Assembly: GCF_030269925.1 (NCBI RefSeq)
Contig: NC_085128.1
Coordinates: 15,378,501 to 15,442,500, forward strand
Direction of reading: 5' to 3'
Length of the DNA: 64,000 nucleotides
DNA from: Bombyx mori
Taxonomy: Eukaryota; Arthropoda; Insecta; Lepidoptera; Bombycidae
Made by a program: the position numbers and the translations under genes. Within the stretch, counting starts at the first letter, position 1. Each line of letters begins with the position of its first letter. The notes below the pieces were generated by a model. The model saw only the letters and a program-made list of their open reading frames with translations. It was not told where the DNA came from and made no database searches. Positions 1-10,685 of the stretch are shown here, in pieces.

Positions 1-403
1 CAAAATGAAGTATGAAGTTTTACAAGGGAGACATCATCTTGAAAATCACGTAACTTAAAATTAATTCGCTTTAAAACTAGTTTCGAGGTGAAATTTCTAG
101 ATTTACACACGCGTTCAGTAAAATCGATTTAGCGGTTCCCGCGGAGCTTTTAATACATTTTAGATCAGTGAAACTTGGCTTCGTAACTGTGTTGATAGCT
201 CTTTTGGGAGCTCAAGTGTAATGGAGTTTAAATTGTAATTTTCAGTTTTGTTTCATCCTCTTGTGGTTAGGAAAGCTTCTGAGCCGGATTAGTAGTGTTT
301 AAAATATCTATGTTAGATAATTTTAACCCAAACCGTCTAAATATTCGAATGAATTCACAGTAATAATTTCACGCAAAGCTTGAAAATATAGTAGATGTCA
401 TAA

Positions 404-785
404 ATTTTTTTTGTGCTTAGATAGGTCGACGAGCTCACAGCCCACCGGGTGTTAAGTGGTTACTGGAGCCCATAAACATCTAAAACGTAAATGCCGCCAC
501 CCACCTTGAGATATAAGTTCTAAGATCTCAGTATAGTTACAACGGCTGCCCCACCCTTCAAACCGAAACGCATTACTGCTCCACGGCAGAAATGGGCGGG
601 GTGGTGGTATCTACCCGTGCGGACTCACAAGAGGTCCTACCACCAGTAATTACGCAAATTATAATTTTGCGGGTTTTGATTGCGTATTTCATTAGAAAAA
701 TTGGCACATACCCGCCGGCGGGATTCGAACACTGGTGCATCGCTAGATACGAATGCATGGGACGTCTTATCCTTTGGGCCAGGGG
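404..785 (-). mobile_element. Bm1 SINE, nearly full length
   Basis: Reversed copy of the Bm1 SINE. It begins with a T-run (the A tail of the element), carries the conserved body, and ends in the tRNA-derived head with a B-box-like GGGATTCGAAC and the reversed A-box region. A stretch between body and head seen in full copies (about 50 bp) is missing, so it has an internal deletion. Confidence 0.85.
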
Positions 786-819
786 TCGGTAACCTGTGAC
801 TCTTTGGATATTTATAAAA

Positions 820-1551
820 ATGCAGCTCTTCAGTTCCATACGCAAAAATTATTTATTTTATAATACAAAAAACATTTAAAAATTGTTCTGAATCGACTAA
901 CGCGGATTGGGTACCACTTCTATCTCTCAGTATATATTATAGATAGTATTCTTCAGCTATGAATTTGGTGAATTACTTTTTACATCAAAATAATTTGAAA
1001 TAGTCCCACATAATATTTTATAGTTAATCGAAAAATAGCATTTTCAATTTGTATTACAATATTATTTCATTATATTTTTGAATACGAAGAAGAACCTGTG
1101 ATTGTCAATCGGAGGTTTTGTTTCTTTGATCAACCGAAATCGTTTACATACGAATCCAAATATATTTTAGGTTTGAACATAACCATAAATAAGCATTTAT
1201 TTTGTGTGCGCTTATCCTTTGACCTTTGCAACCACGCACCTGCCAATCGCAAAAGTTAGTCCCGCATCCACATTTAGCTGCTATTCAACAAATCTTGAGT
1301 TTTACCAATTACCATGTAAATTTCGTGAAGTTCGCGAAATAATTTAACGGGTTGTAGTCGTCGGTTTCAAAACAATTTATATGTTAATTCGTTCTCTCTT
1401 GTCTGTACGTATGAATTATCAACTCACTGTAAGCTAGAAAATTAATGGTATATGTTGACGAGTTGTCGGATTAATTGAGCTCGGATTGCGAGCTAGGTTT
1501 CTGTTAATTAGGAGGTTTAAAATTTGTAGGGATGAACAATAGGTTGTATCG
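820..1551. other. Stretch without recognised gene
   Basis: AT-rich sequence with no long frame and no repeat that I recognise from elsewhere in the window. Confidence 0.5.
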
Positions 1552-1905
1552 TGTTACGAGCTAGGCCTCGGGATAAATGGAAACTCTTCACCGAAATACT
1601 TCTCGACTTTGAAACGTTTGTCGCTTCGTTTCGAATAGAACTGCCTTCATATATCGCCTGTGTCACGCTTTTATAGTAGTTTCGACGATCTCTACAATTA
1701 ACCAGAACATTCTCGATAGAATTAAAGTATGCAAGAATGTTCTAAACACTTCTTGTCTATGTAGAAAACCTAGAACACCTTCGAAACAATTGGAACATTC
1801 GAGAATGTTCTGGACTCGTCTTTCTCGGGGCCATTGGAATATTCTCGATAAAATTTGGGTTTTCAAGATTATTAGTGTCGGTGGTATTCTATTAGTTACG
1901 TTTAT
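1552..1905 (-). mobile_element. LTR-like segment with heat-shock-element array
   Basis: The segment begins at TGTTACGAGC and shares its end, GGGATAAAT, and promoter layout with the three solo LTRs at 4906, 15286 and 62216, so it looks like a divergent member of the same LTR family in minus orientation. On the minus strand it carries an array of GAA/TTC modules, then a TATAAAAG box (plus 1668-1675), then an AAGCGAC-rich leader. The far boundary near 1905 is uncertain because I found no matching CA end or target duplication. Confidence 0.55.
1705..1849. promoter_or_regulatory. Array of heat-shock-element motifs
   Basis: Modules of GAA and TTC spaced by two bases: a partial set at 1705-1717, GAATGTTC at 1735-1742, a perfect four-unit element GAACATTCGAGAATGTTC at 1793-1810, and GAATATTCTCGAT at 1837-1849. 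A perfect alternating nGAAnnTTCn array is the known binding site of heat shock factor. The array lies about 30 to 175 bp upstream of the minus-strand TATA box at 1668-1675. Function is inferred. Confidence 0.6.
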
Positions 1906-1929
1906 AAAAATGATCACGGGCATCCTCCA

Positions 1930-2680
1930 CGTTAGTAATAGGTTAATAGTGTAATTGTTTAATTTTATATCGTGAATAAAATTATTTCCTTACATTATAA
2001 GTTAGATTAGTTTTCTTTGTCGTGTTGTTTTGTCGTATAATTGTAAGAAACGTTGTTGTACTAATTTAGCACTGTCGTGCCGTTTTGTTGTGCGCACATA
2101 ACATATGTTGCATGCCAGATTTTGTTTCTTTTTACTTGTGTTTTTATGTATCTTTTTAGCTTGTAATGTGTATTGTGAGCCTAATAAATAAATCATTCCC
2201 AGGCTTCATTGTATGGTTTTAATTCAACTACAAATTCATTACTATGACTTTAAGCTTTGAAATTTTGCTAATATTGTTGTACGCTTGTTAATTGAAGAGC
2301 ACCTTGTAATGGTTATATTTATTATCAGAGTTACTTGCGGTATTCCGTATGTGAAGCCCGCGCGGGTGCTTACATAAAAGCATCCGGCCTATTTCTTTCG
2401 TGACGTAACCATGCATTCTAGTTTGAATTGTTACCGCTATAGCCGCTATACAATACGACTTCGATTCCTACTTAAGACTAGTATTTTCTTCGGTTTTCGT
2501 GAGTCTTAGTCGCCAGTCCAATATTGTACTCGTCACTAGTACTGACAATATCCAAATGACGACGAATAACAACTTAGTTGCCCGTAGTTTATGTATACTC
2601 TAAGGTTGCCCGTGACCCGAAAACTAAATTGAACCGAAATGTCGGAAAAATATAATTAATTACACTGATACTACTACTTT
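1930..2680. other. Stretch without recognised gene
   Basis: No supported coding sequence. There is an AATAAATAAATC motif near 2185 that could be a retroelement tail, but no 5' match was found. Confidence 0.45.
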
Positions 2681-2682
2681 TG

Positions 2683-2814
2683 CGGTAGGCAGCGGCTTGG
2701 CTCTGCCCTTGGCATTGCTGAAGCCCATGGGCGACGGTAACCACTCACCATCAGGTGGGCCGTATGCTCGTCTGCCTACAAGGGCAATAAAAATAAAAAT
2801 AATAATAATAATAA
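2683..2814 (+). mobile_element. LINE 3' tail, GTAGGCAGCGGCTTGG family
   Basis: A conserved lepidopteran retroposon 3' end: GTAGGCAGCGGCTTGG, then GGGCGACGGTAACCACTCAC, then GTCTGCCTACAAGGGCAATA, ending in an A-rich (AAT)n tail at 2785-2812. The same module occurs at 17573, 47262 (reversed), 48094 and 51169. Probably the 3' end of an RTE or CR1-type LINE; no reverse transcriptase is attached here. Confidence 0.65.
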
Positions 2815-3162
2815 AACCCGAGATTAAAGATAAAAGTTATTTTAATTTTATTTAAGACTAAGTGGATTATGAGCTTGTTTAGGTATATAGAGAAAAAATG
2901 GCTTCTTTCTATCACTAATTATTCGGCTGCTCAATTGAGGATGTAAGAGGATTTCAGACAGAAATCATTACCACCATAACTCCCAATATTTATGGTACAT
3001 AACACACAATCACAATTATTCAATTGAATTAAATTCAGCACGTGCACAGCAATCGAATGCTGAATGAGAATTTTGATTGACTCAGAAATTTCATACGTAA
3101 TCGGTTTAGTCTAGAACACCGTTAAGGATGGTGGCTCTCAAAGTTCTGCCGTTAGTTAATAC

Positions 3163-3213
3163 CACGGAATAGATAAATAAGGAATAGATAAAACCTTATT
3201 TATCTATTCCGTG
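3163..3213. mobile_element. 51-bp inverted-repeat micro-element with 8-bp target duplication
   Basis: CACGGAATAGATAAATAAGG is followed by a short spacer and its exact reverse complement, giving a near-complete hairpin of 51 bp. It is flanked on both sides by GTTAATAC (3155-3162 and 3214-3221), an eight-base target duplication as made by hAT transposases. A relative lies at 20501. The family is unknown to me. Confidence 0.65.
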
Positions 3214-3299
3214 GTTAATACTTAGCTAATCACTACTATGCTATATATGCTATTAATTTTGTTTAACATGTCATGAATCTTTTCTCTTGATGTTTAGAT

Positions 3300-3545
3300 T
3301 AAAATCAGTTCGTAGCTACGAAGTGATCGTGTGTTTGTATTAACCCATAGACAGAGCCCACTGAGTTTCTCGCCGGATCTTCTCAGTGAGTCGCGTTTCC
3401 GATCCGGTGGTAGATTCTGCGAAGCACTGTTCTTGCTAGGGTCAGTGTTAACAACACACCCGGTTTGAGCCCCGTGATCCACACGTCAAGGAGAAGCTGA
3501 AATAGCCTCTCAAGTTTATCAGCATAGGTACGAAGAAGAAAAAAG
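3300..3545 (+). mobile_element. L1-like LINE 3' fragment (BMC1/L1Bm type)
   Basis: Contains the shared block CCCACTGAGTTTCTCGCCGG, the block TTTCCGATCCGGTGGTAGAT, and the terminal block ATCAGCATAGGTACGAAG followed by an A-rich end. The same block order occurs at 20043, 29690 (reversed), 46035 and 48287 (reversed). The assignment to BMC1/L1Bm is from memory; the shared layout is seen directly. Confidence 0.6.
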
Positions 3546-3549
3546 TGCT

Positions 3550-4249
3550 TGTTTACATATTAAGTAGCATGGTTTAAAATTCCATTGTGTCACAAGCCGC
3601 AGGGGAATAAATCACTACAGTTTTCTGCTGCTAGACTTAGAATAAGAAAATAAATAAAATAACCGTATTTTTATATAACATGTTTTATCTCACCATGCTA
3701 ATTTATGTCGTCGGTAAATACCTTTAACTTAGCAAACATTATTTCAATATTTCAGTGCATTGAATGACGTGAATCTGTGATACCAAATAACTCGTTTTCA
3801 AATTAAATTCTTGTTTGTCATTGAACGGTCGAATGACTACTTGAACGGTCGAAGGTCACTTGAACATCTTATATAAGAACTGATAAGAACGGTCAATTAT
3901 TATTCGTTCTTTTTCGTCTTTTTGTATGTCTGTCTTTTCAGAAGTCAAAAAATGTACTGCCGTGCCGCTGGTCACGTACGCCCTCGTTCCATTTCTTTTC
4001 GAATTATTTTCAAATATCTGTCTTAGTCTGTCTATGTCTAGTCATTGTAGGTCTTATGTCCTGTCAAAGAGGTTGCACGCCACGACATCCATTATGTAGG
4101 TATTTTACAACACCAGCGCTTCCAGTTGTTTTCGTTTCAAGTAGGTAACAATTCTGTGAGGTCTGGTTTTTTTCGAGACTCAATCGTATTACATGGAACA
4201 TACCAAGAGTGCGAAAAAAATATATATTTGTCCAGCCTATTTGTGATTG
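3550..4249. other. Stretch downstream of the odorant receptor
   Basis: This lies 3' of the receptor stop codon. Two GAACGGTCGAA repeats occur near 3825-3853, followed by a TATATAAG motif near 3870. This might be a degraded LTR, but no boundary could be fixed. Confidence 0.35.
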
Positions 4250-7061
4250 TTAATATTTGGTACTATTCAGTAAAGCGTAGAAACTGTAGCTTGCTCTTAT
4301 GATCTGAAAAGTTAAATTAAATTTTCAATGATAAATACCAAACGGCGTTCACGTGTTGCCAATACAAAAAATGTATTTACATTAACTGAAGGGATAAACC
4401 AGAACAAGAAACATTCGTTTAGTAATATTCAACATGTCGTTGTTTATTCTTGTATTATGCATTCCAAAGAGACGTCAGCTACCCAGAGACGGCGGCTACC
4501 CTTATACGAGGTCGTTGAACTCGTGCGTCAGCTGATATTTTAGTTGTGTTACAATGACGAGAACGGTGGTATTCAAGTTATGGTGTCTATGGACTCCAAA
4601 ATCAATCATGGTCGCAGTGCTGGATTGTCGATCTACATCAATTAGTTCAAAAAGTTCAAAAGTTAGACTCACAGATATGAAAGTCGCTAAGGTCATATGA
4701 TTGAAGGAACCAGCTGTGAAGACCAGCGTTTTGGACGTTGTTAGACCTAGTAGGGCCACTTCTTTCTGTAGTTTATTCTGTGTGGATGTCCAGTTACTTT
4801 CAAAAGTACTGTAGCTTACTAGTTCGCTCTGTGTGAAGTAGAAAAAAAAAGGTTTTCGAAAAAGTTAATTAAAATTTTATTTAAACCTATAAAAGTTGTT
4901 GTTATTGTTACGCCGGTAAGAGTAACGCCATCTATCGCCGAATAGTCGAACGAATATTGAAGGATCTCGTAGCACCTAGAACGCTCGAGAAGTACAACGC
5001 CATCTATTGTCAGATAGCGGAAACACAATACTAGAAATGTGTGGAATATTCTCGATAATTCTAAGGATGTGGTATCGGCTATAAAAGCGTTGCAGAGATG
5101 GTATGCAGTTAGTTTGTAATCGGAACTACTTGAAGCGAAACAACGAACGGTTCACCTGAAGCGAAGCGGAAGAAGCGAATTGAGTGTTTTAAGTGTTCTA
5201 AGTTTTGAATACAGTTTTACAGTACTATTTGAATACAGTACTTTGGTGGAATTTTATGTATCCCGAACCCCATCGCGTAACATTATAAATTGTCTAAAAC
5301 GTGTTTGATCAGAATCTGTGACGACCGACGAGAAAACCTGTCGTTCAAGGATGTCGGCAGCACTGTAGATCAATAACCATGCTTTAATATCATATTAAAT
5401 TTTCGCAAAGTAAACATTGAAGTATTATAATTACTTAATATTGACGTTTATAAATATTTACCTTATCCCGGTAACGATGTTATTGAATCAGAAGAGTTCA
5501 TTCGAAATGTGCTATTTTGTGTTGTTATCTACACTAATTACGACGGCTGGATGGATGAACATCGCTATTCATCAATTCAAATTTAAGAACATTCAGTTTT
5601 TTTTTTACTTACTTGAACCGTAACTTCATTGCTATGCCAATAGAATAGTAGCAGCTGTATTAGACACGCCAGCAAGAAGATGAAGCTTGATAATACTGTA
5701 GCGAAATCGTCTTCTATCTAAACACACACGAAATATAATTTCTGTAGTCTATAGTTGAGTGAGACGAAACGAAAGCACTTTCATGCATTTTTTTGCTTGC
5801 CTTTGTAGGCAGACGAACCTACATAGTCTGTCTAGCCCTCTGGAAATATTGTGGAGGGGATTCAGAGCCAAATGGTACAGGGAAAAAAATATCTCTGGAC
5901 GAGCACTGTTGATGGAGGCTGCGGTTTCAGATAGTATCGATGAAATCTGTTCCGGTGGCGGGAGATGTGATAGTGATGATGGTTGTATAAGATACATTTT
6001 AATAACATAATCATTTGCCAGGAATTTGGACATTAAATTTTTTTAAGTCAAGAGACTGAAATGTTGGATACCTCTGCAATCTGAACGATGCAAACGCTAA
6101 GATTGATGGAGCTTACGAATAAATAAACAAACATCACCGGGGATATAAGCGAATTAAATTGTTTTTGGTACCTGAAAAAAAAATACTAGACTTTAGCAAG
6201 GTTAATATGTTTTTGAAGTGATCACACAAGAACGCGTATATCTTGATATTATACTTGCTTGATCAAATCCGTGTGAAATTTATGACATTTAATTATATTT
6301 TTATGAGTCCGCTCCGGGCTTCCATTTATCATCCTCGAGCATTGCAGTCGAGACATTTGCATCTGACCGGCGAAGAATATCATTATGGACACAACCAGAG
6401 TGTCCCAGCCCAAGACATAGAAGCTTACGACATGACCCAGTATAGTTTCGATTCCCATGGAAAAATAATACCCCGGTGGTTCTTCTGAGAATGGTGTATA
6501 GCCATCGAAAAGGTGATTGTAGGTAACAGTGCCGTTAACGTCGCTCTGATTATTTTGATATGGCTTACTAAAAACACCAATGTTTGCGATGAATGCTAGG
6601 GCCCAGAACGAATATGTAATTTTACGATTACGAGAGATGTAGCTCTGTATTGTTTTAATACTTTTTGGATCTTTCTTTGCTATTTGATCCCGTTCGGTTT
6701 TCGAAATAAAACTAACGAGATCCTGCCAGACGTTGTAGTCTTTTTGGAAGAAGCATGTCTTCACGATGCCCATGTGAAATGGCGCGTACTCTAAAATTAG
6801 CTGCAACGAGTCGATTTTAAATTTGATAATACATTTTAGGTACTGGCTGACGAAAAATAACACGATGACGTAGAAACAAGCGCGTTTCAAAAGCGTTATA
6901 TTAGTCTTTGAATTCGGGTACCAAATTCCAGTTAAACTGAGCAGTCGTAGATGCGGACCGACTGAAGGGTGTCTAGAATCTTCTAGAAGTGAGAAAAGTG
7001 AAATTATATTTTTCTTTGAATTGAACACCATTGTACCTACAGCGAGCGTTTCCTTTGACAA
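4250..7061 (-). CDS. Odorant receptor (7tm_6 family), five exons, one-base frameshift in exon 2
   Basis: Insect odorant receptors are seven-helix ligand-gated channel subunits that work with Orco in the membrane of antennal neurons. I assembled this gene by reading past the single long frame. Exons on the minus strand: 7061-6259, 6170-6072, 5717-5613, 4828-4673 and 4303-4250 (stop). Exon 1 gives 267 residues with the N-terminal GIWYP motif and a DGYTPF segment. Exon 2 gives the ISPVMFVY helix. Exon 3 gives a helix ending FYWHSNEVTVQ. Exon 4 holds FESNW and KTLVFTAG. Exon 5 gives the classic receptor end RASYSFYALLNSTKY. Total about 405 residues, normal for the family. Introns 2, 3 and 4 have GT-AG ends in phase 0. 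Intron 1 fits only with a GC donor at 6258-6257 (AA|GCAAGT), phase 2. Exon 2 is 99 nt where the frame needs 100, so a base is missing near 6115-6125; this is a pseudogene or a sequence error. Intron 3 contains a solo LTR. Start: either ATG at 7061 or the later in-frame ATG before VFNSKKN. Confidence 0.88.
4906..5282 (+). mobile_element. Solo LTR with heat-shock-like promoter, inside receptor intron 3
   Basis: A 377-bp segment starting TGTTACGCCGG and ending GCGTAACA, flanked by TTAT on both sides (4902-4905 and 5283-5286), a four-base target duplication typical of Ty3/gypsy-type integration. GAA/TTC modules at 5044-5061 (one module is GAT) lie about 20 bp before TATAAAAG at 5080-5087, followed by a leader rich in AAGCGAA. 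It lies in intron 3 of the odorant receptor and points against the gene. Matching copies are at 15286 and 62216. Confidence 0.85.
5044..5087 (+). promoter_or_regulatory. Heat-shock-element-like modules plus TATA box of the LTR
   Basis: GAATATTCTCGATAATTC gives four alternating modules, three of them perfect, followed by TATAAAAG. The arrangement resembles insect hsp70 promoters. Heat-induced activity is inference. Confidence 0.5.
6257..6258 (-). other. Non-canonical GC splice donor of odorant receptor intron 1
   Basis: On the minus strand exon 1 is followed by GCAAGT, the usual context of GC-AG introns. A GT lies three bases further on (CAA|GTATAA), but using it puts exon 2 into a frame with a stop at its sixth codon and breaks the match to receptor sequence. 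The GC donor joins LIK to YQKQFNSLISPVMF in frame. Inferred from the coding match only. Confidence 0.6.
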
Positions 7062-7372
7062 TTCGTTATGAAATATAAGGTAAAAATCAACGAGCTACGG
7101 GAATTAATTATGAAGGTGATTGCAATATTCCACCTGTAATTATATGATCGGAATAGCGTGGTGATTTAAAATTCGAACTAATAATTGGAAAGGGATTTAT
7201 TACGTATGCATGTTGCGAAAATTAAATACCCAATACAAATTAATATTGATGTCATGAAATTGTATTTTGTTTTTAGGCATTTTGAAAAAGAAAAAGATTA
7301 AGTTTTTTTTCTAACATCTGACAGAAACATCCTAGATAGAAGTACCTACCCAAAAATAGTGTATGACATCAG
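7062..7372. other. Stretch upstream of the odorant receptor start
   Basis: AT-rich, with no frame and no recognised repeat. It would hold the receptor promoter, but I see no motif that I can defend. Confidence 0.4.
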
Positions 7373-7639
7373 TTAATTGGGAATTTGAAAAAAAAAAAAA
7401 AAAGATTTTTTTATTGTATTTTAAAACTTTATTAGTAATAATAGGGATATTTAATGCAAAAAACTTAAAAATGTTTTTTCTTCAATTATTTATAAAGAAT
7501 TAAAAATTGATAGAATTTAAGAAAAATCACGTGACTTATAAACGCGCCATGATTGGTTACCATAGTTGTGACGTCATAATGTTATAGCTATTTATTAACA
7601 GTACAGCGTTTACGGCTAATACACGTGACTAGACAATAA

Positions 7640-8210
7640 TATTGAAAATTTATTGCTAAAAAACAAGTTGTTAGTTGGTTACGATTCTATGTGTGATAAA
7701 GGATTTATTAAGGCAAAATCTGAATACGATGAATACGATGCCCCTGATCTCTTATCTCTTCTGAACTTTAACGTGCCGCTGACGTCGACAAGGGCTTCTA
7801 AGTTGATGGTGTTCAGGGTTCCCAGATTCTACACCAACCTTGGTAAGAACGCGCCTCTCAGCAGACTAGTTGGGGAATTAAATAATTTGCATAACAAGTA
7901 TTCTCTGGACGTTTTTGCTGGCACTGTTGACAGTTTTAGACGAGAAGTCTACAGCCTTACTCAATGAGTTTTTTAAATTAAGTAATAGCGTATTTGGTAG
8001 TAAATGTGTAATAATATAAGGTCTTCATGTAATGTTATATATAGTTTTTCTTTGTTTTTTATATAATGAACCGCTTTTTTTTTATGCATGCAGTCGGTAC
8101 CTGTAATTGTGTTAGCATTTAGTGTGAAATCAATGTATATGATACCTACCTGTAATGTTCTGTGCTGATGTATAACATGTTGGTACCCAATAAATAAAAT
8201 AAATAAATCT
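7640..8210 (+). mobile_element. Jockey-like LINE 3' end (reverse transcriptase C-terminus plus 3' UTR)
   Basis: The frame 7653-7967 ends in the C-terminal signature of jockey/CR1-like LINE ORF2: LLNFNVPLTSTRASKLMVFR, then TNLGKNAPLSRL and LDVFAG. About 240 bp of 3' UTR follow, ending in an AATAAATAAAATAAATAAAT tail. The start methionine at 7653 is probably not real, because the piece is 5' truncated. It lies inside the THAP transposon and is therefore younger than it. Confidence 0.65.
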
Positions 8211-8217
8211 GATAATA

Positions 8218-8500
8218 TTAATCAAAATCAACACCAATATTTTCAACAGTATTGGCTGATACGGCATCAATGTTTAGTTCTTGAGGATTATAAATTTCCA
8301 TATTTTGGTTGTGATAAGAAATACTTACGTCGAAATGATCTTCACAATGAAAAAAAAAAATCGATTTTGTTTTGGGATTATCACGGTGCACTGCTTGAAA
8401 CCATTTATTTCGATATTTGTCATCTTGGGAAACATTTAAAAACATTTTTTCAGGAGTTGTCTATGTAGTTTTCATGCATAATGGTACAAAAGAAGAACGA
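8218..8500 (-). pseudogene. THAP-type zinc-finger fragment of a transposase
   Basis: The minus-strand frame reads TTPEKMFLNVSQDDKYRNKW, then FQAVHRD, then HCEDHFD. This matches the THAP DNA-binding fold: the KMF..V and R.KW..A..R blocks and the CEDHF block in place of CSEHF. Upstream in the same frame a FVPLC block retains one of the two expected first cysteines, and a stop codon interrupts before TTPEK. THAP domains are the DNA-binding part of P-element-like transposases. Here it is the only coding remnant of the surrounding inverted-repeat element, so a broken transposase is the simplest reading. Confidence 0.55.
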
Positions 8501-8859
8501 TAACTTTTGAGGTTCGACATTTTCTATATAAATATTTGAATATTTAACGATGATAACAAAATTAAATAGATCAAAACACTGTACTTATTACATATATTAA
8601 GTGTATAATCTATGATTACGAGTATTTCTATAATATGAACTGCAATGAGGGAAAACTAACATTATGACGTCACACGCGCTCGGGTTTGATCGGGAGCTGT
8701 CGGCGTGTCTTCGGTACTGGATTCAAAAATTAATTTTTATTTTGAAATAACTTTTGAATTATTGCGAAAAAAAAATAAAAAAAAATTGTTTTGTTATAAA
8801 ACTAATATATGACCTTTCCATTTATCACAAAAAAAAATAATTTTCAAATACCCAATTGT

Positions 8860-9790
8860 GTTATCACGCTATTTAGTTTTAAACTTCCGTGTGCCTCGTT
8901 CATAAGTCATTCTAACATTAATTAATTATATTTATCTGTGTGTCACGTGCACATAAAATATAATACCTAAAGGTATAGAAATAAGATGACTAACTGTAAT
9001 AACAGATTAACCTCAAAATAAGATAGTAATCTTTACACTTTCATCGTTTATGAATACTTAAAATAAACATAAAAGTGAATACTGACAAATAATCATAATG
9101 GAATTGTTCCTATTTCCGAAGTTTTAGTAAGAGTGTCGGCTGAATGCTAAGCCTGTCGTTATGTCCAGATAAGATCGAGAGCGGAAATTAAGAGGAAATT
9201 GTATTTGTTTCTTATACAGGGATGGCGTCGTAATAAAGACTACATCGTGCCTATCTAGCCGAGGGCGATGTATATATGAATCTATATAAAATTCTATTAA
9301 CTTCAGTGTTGTTCTTTCGATTTTGTCTCTTTTTTAGGTTTATGTCGATAAATGATGAAGTGGTAGAGTAGGTAGTTCAAACTTCTGTAGTTTAATACCT
9401 CGGTGGCATAGGCTCAGTATTCTTTGGCGGAGGGAGGTTCACTTCATTCTAACATGGTCTGTGTGCTTAGTGTGAGTTTTTTAACGTTCTCGATAGCGTA
9501 AAAGTTAACTCAAATTGGTATGCAGTTGGAACAGCGCCCCTGGCGGCAAACGTAGGTAAACGTTAATACACTGCTTACTGCCTCTCACACGTAGGCGGAA
9601 AGCCTTTTTTATTTATGGTTAAGAATTTGGTGTATGCAATAAAGCAACGTGATCACGATAAAGTTTTGTATATTGTACAGCATCAAACATATGTAACTAA
9701 GATAAGTGTCAGGACTAAAAATTCCAGGCAGTGAATTTGTCACATTGTTTATTTTTTATATTAATATAATTGTAAATAGACATGCTTTAA
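8860..9790. other. Stretch without recognised gene
   Basis: No coding support. The part at about 9465-9570 (AACGTTCTCGATAGCGTAAA followed by GCGCCCCTGGCGGC) looks like a dispersed moth repeat, but there is no second copy in this window to confirm it. Confidence 0.4.
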
Positions 9791-9792
9791 CA

Positions 9793-10131
9793 AAAACCGA
9801 CTTCAAATAGAAAAAAAAAGATATTCCGAAACAAATTAATATACCTACACTAAAAACAATAATCATCGAAATCGGTTGGCGTGATATTGAGTTATTGAGT
9901 TATTCATCTATACGTCGCGCACGTACTTAATACAAATTTAAGACTTATATGGTTTTCTTATGGATATCATTATCAGGACTGGACTGAAATGGGACGACAC
10001 GGGAAGCGTCAGCTTTCTAATAAAAAAAGAATCATCAAAATCGATTCAACCACTCAAAAGTTATGAGGTAACAAACCTAAAAAAAAATACAGTCGAATTG
10101 AGAACCTCCTCCTTTATTTGAAATCGGTTAA
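9793..10131. mobile_element. MITE with AACCGACTTC terminal inverted repeats
   Basis: The left end reads AACCGACTTCAAATAG; the right end is TATTTGAAATCGGTT, its imperfect reverse complement. About 340 bp with no coding frame. I recognise this end as common in moth genomes. The target duplication is not clear. Confidence 0.55.
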
Positions 10132-10685
10132 AAAGAGCTACTTAAATAGGAACCAATCATTCTTTGATTTTGCACCGTATACTTTTTCAGAGTACTTAGA
10201 ACCGGAATGAAATCAAATTTATTAATATTAATATAATAATAAAATTAAATTGTAAAAAAGACATGGAATTATGTGATTTGAGAGAAGGTCTAGAATATAA
10301 TTAAATTCATTGAGTTTCCTACAGATTTTTATTCCCAAGCCGAAGAGATAGACAATGTAAAAACAAGCAAATGCAAATTTTATTAATACTACATTAGACT
10401 ATTACTTTATTTTGTCTTATCACTATTAGTTATATTTGACTATAATTTATTTTAGTTTAATTTTACTTTTTTTTAAAACTTCATTTCAGATTTAAATGAC
10501 AAGACTGTATGAACTTAGTTCCGTTTGCTTGCTCAGGCAGAAATATCAAATAAAAAATGCGCTAGTGTAATGTGTAGAACAGATATGTCAATTCAAAATT
10601 TTGACGGTTAGAATTTTGAATTTTAATAAAACTTCGTTTCTGTTTGTGAAGAAATAGTCAAAAATTAATTAAATAACTCGTCCAA

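Larger units (their letters stand above)
7375..8857 (-). mobile_element. Decayed THAP-domain DNA transposon with terminal inverted repeats
   Basis: The ends match as inverted repeats: AATTGGGAATTTGAAAA on the left, and the right end read backwards starts AATTGGGTATTTGAAAA. A second inverted pair, TGACGTCATAATGTTA, lies at about 7569 and 8660. The interior has a THAP-like zinc-finger remnant on the minus strand (8218-8500) and a LINE fragment inserted at 7640-8210. Non-functional. Confidence 0.6.

Noticed and set aside
5749..6033. Frames on both strands between receptor exons 2 and 3
   Set aside because: No receptor-like or other domain; they lie in intron 2.
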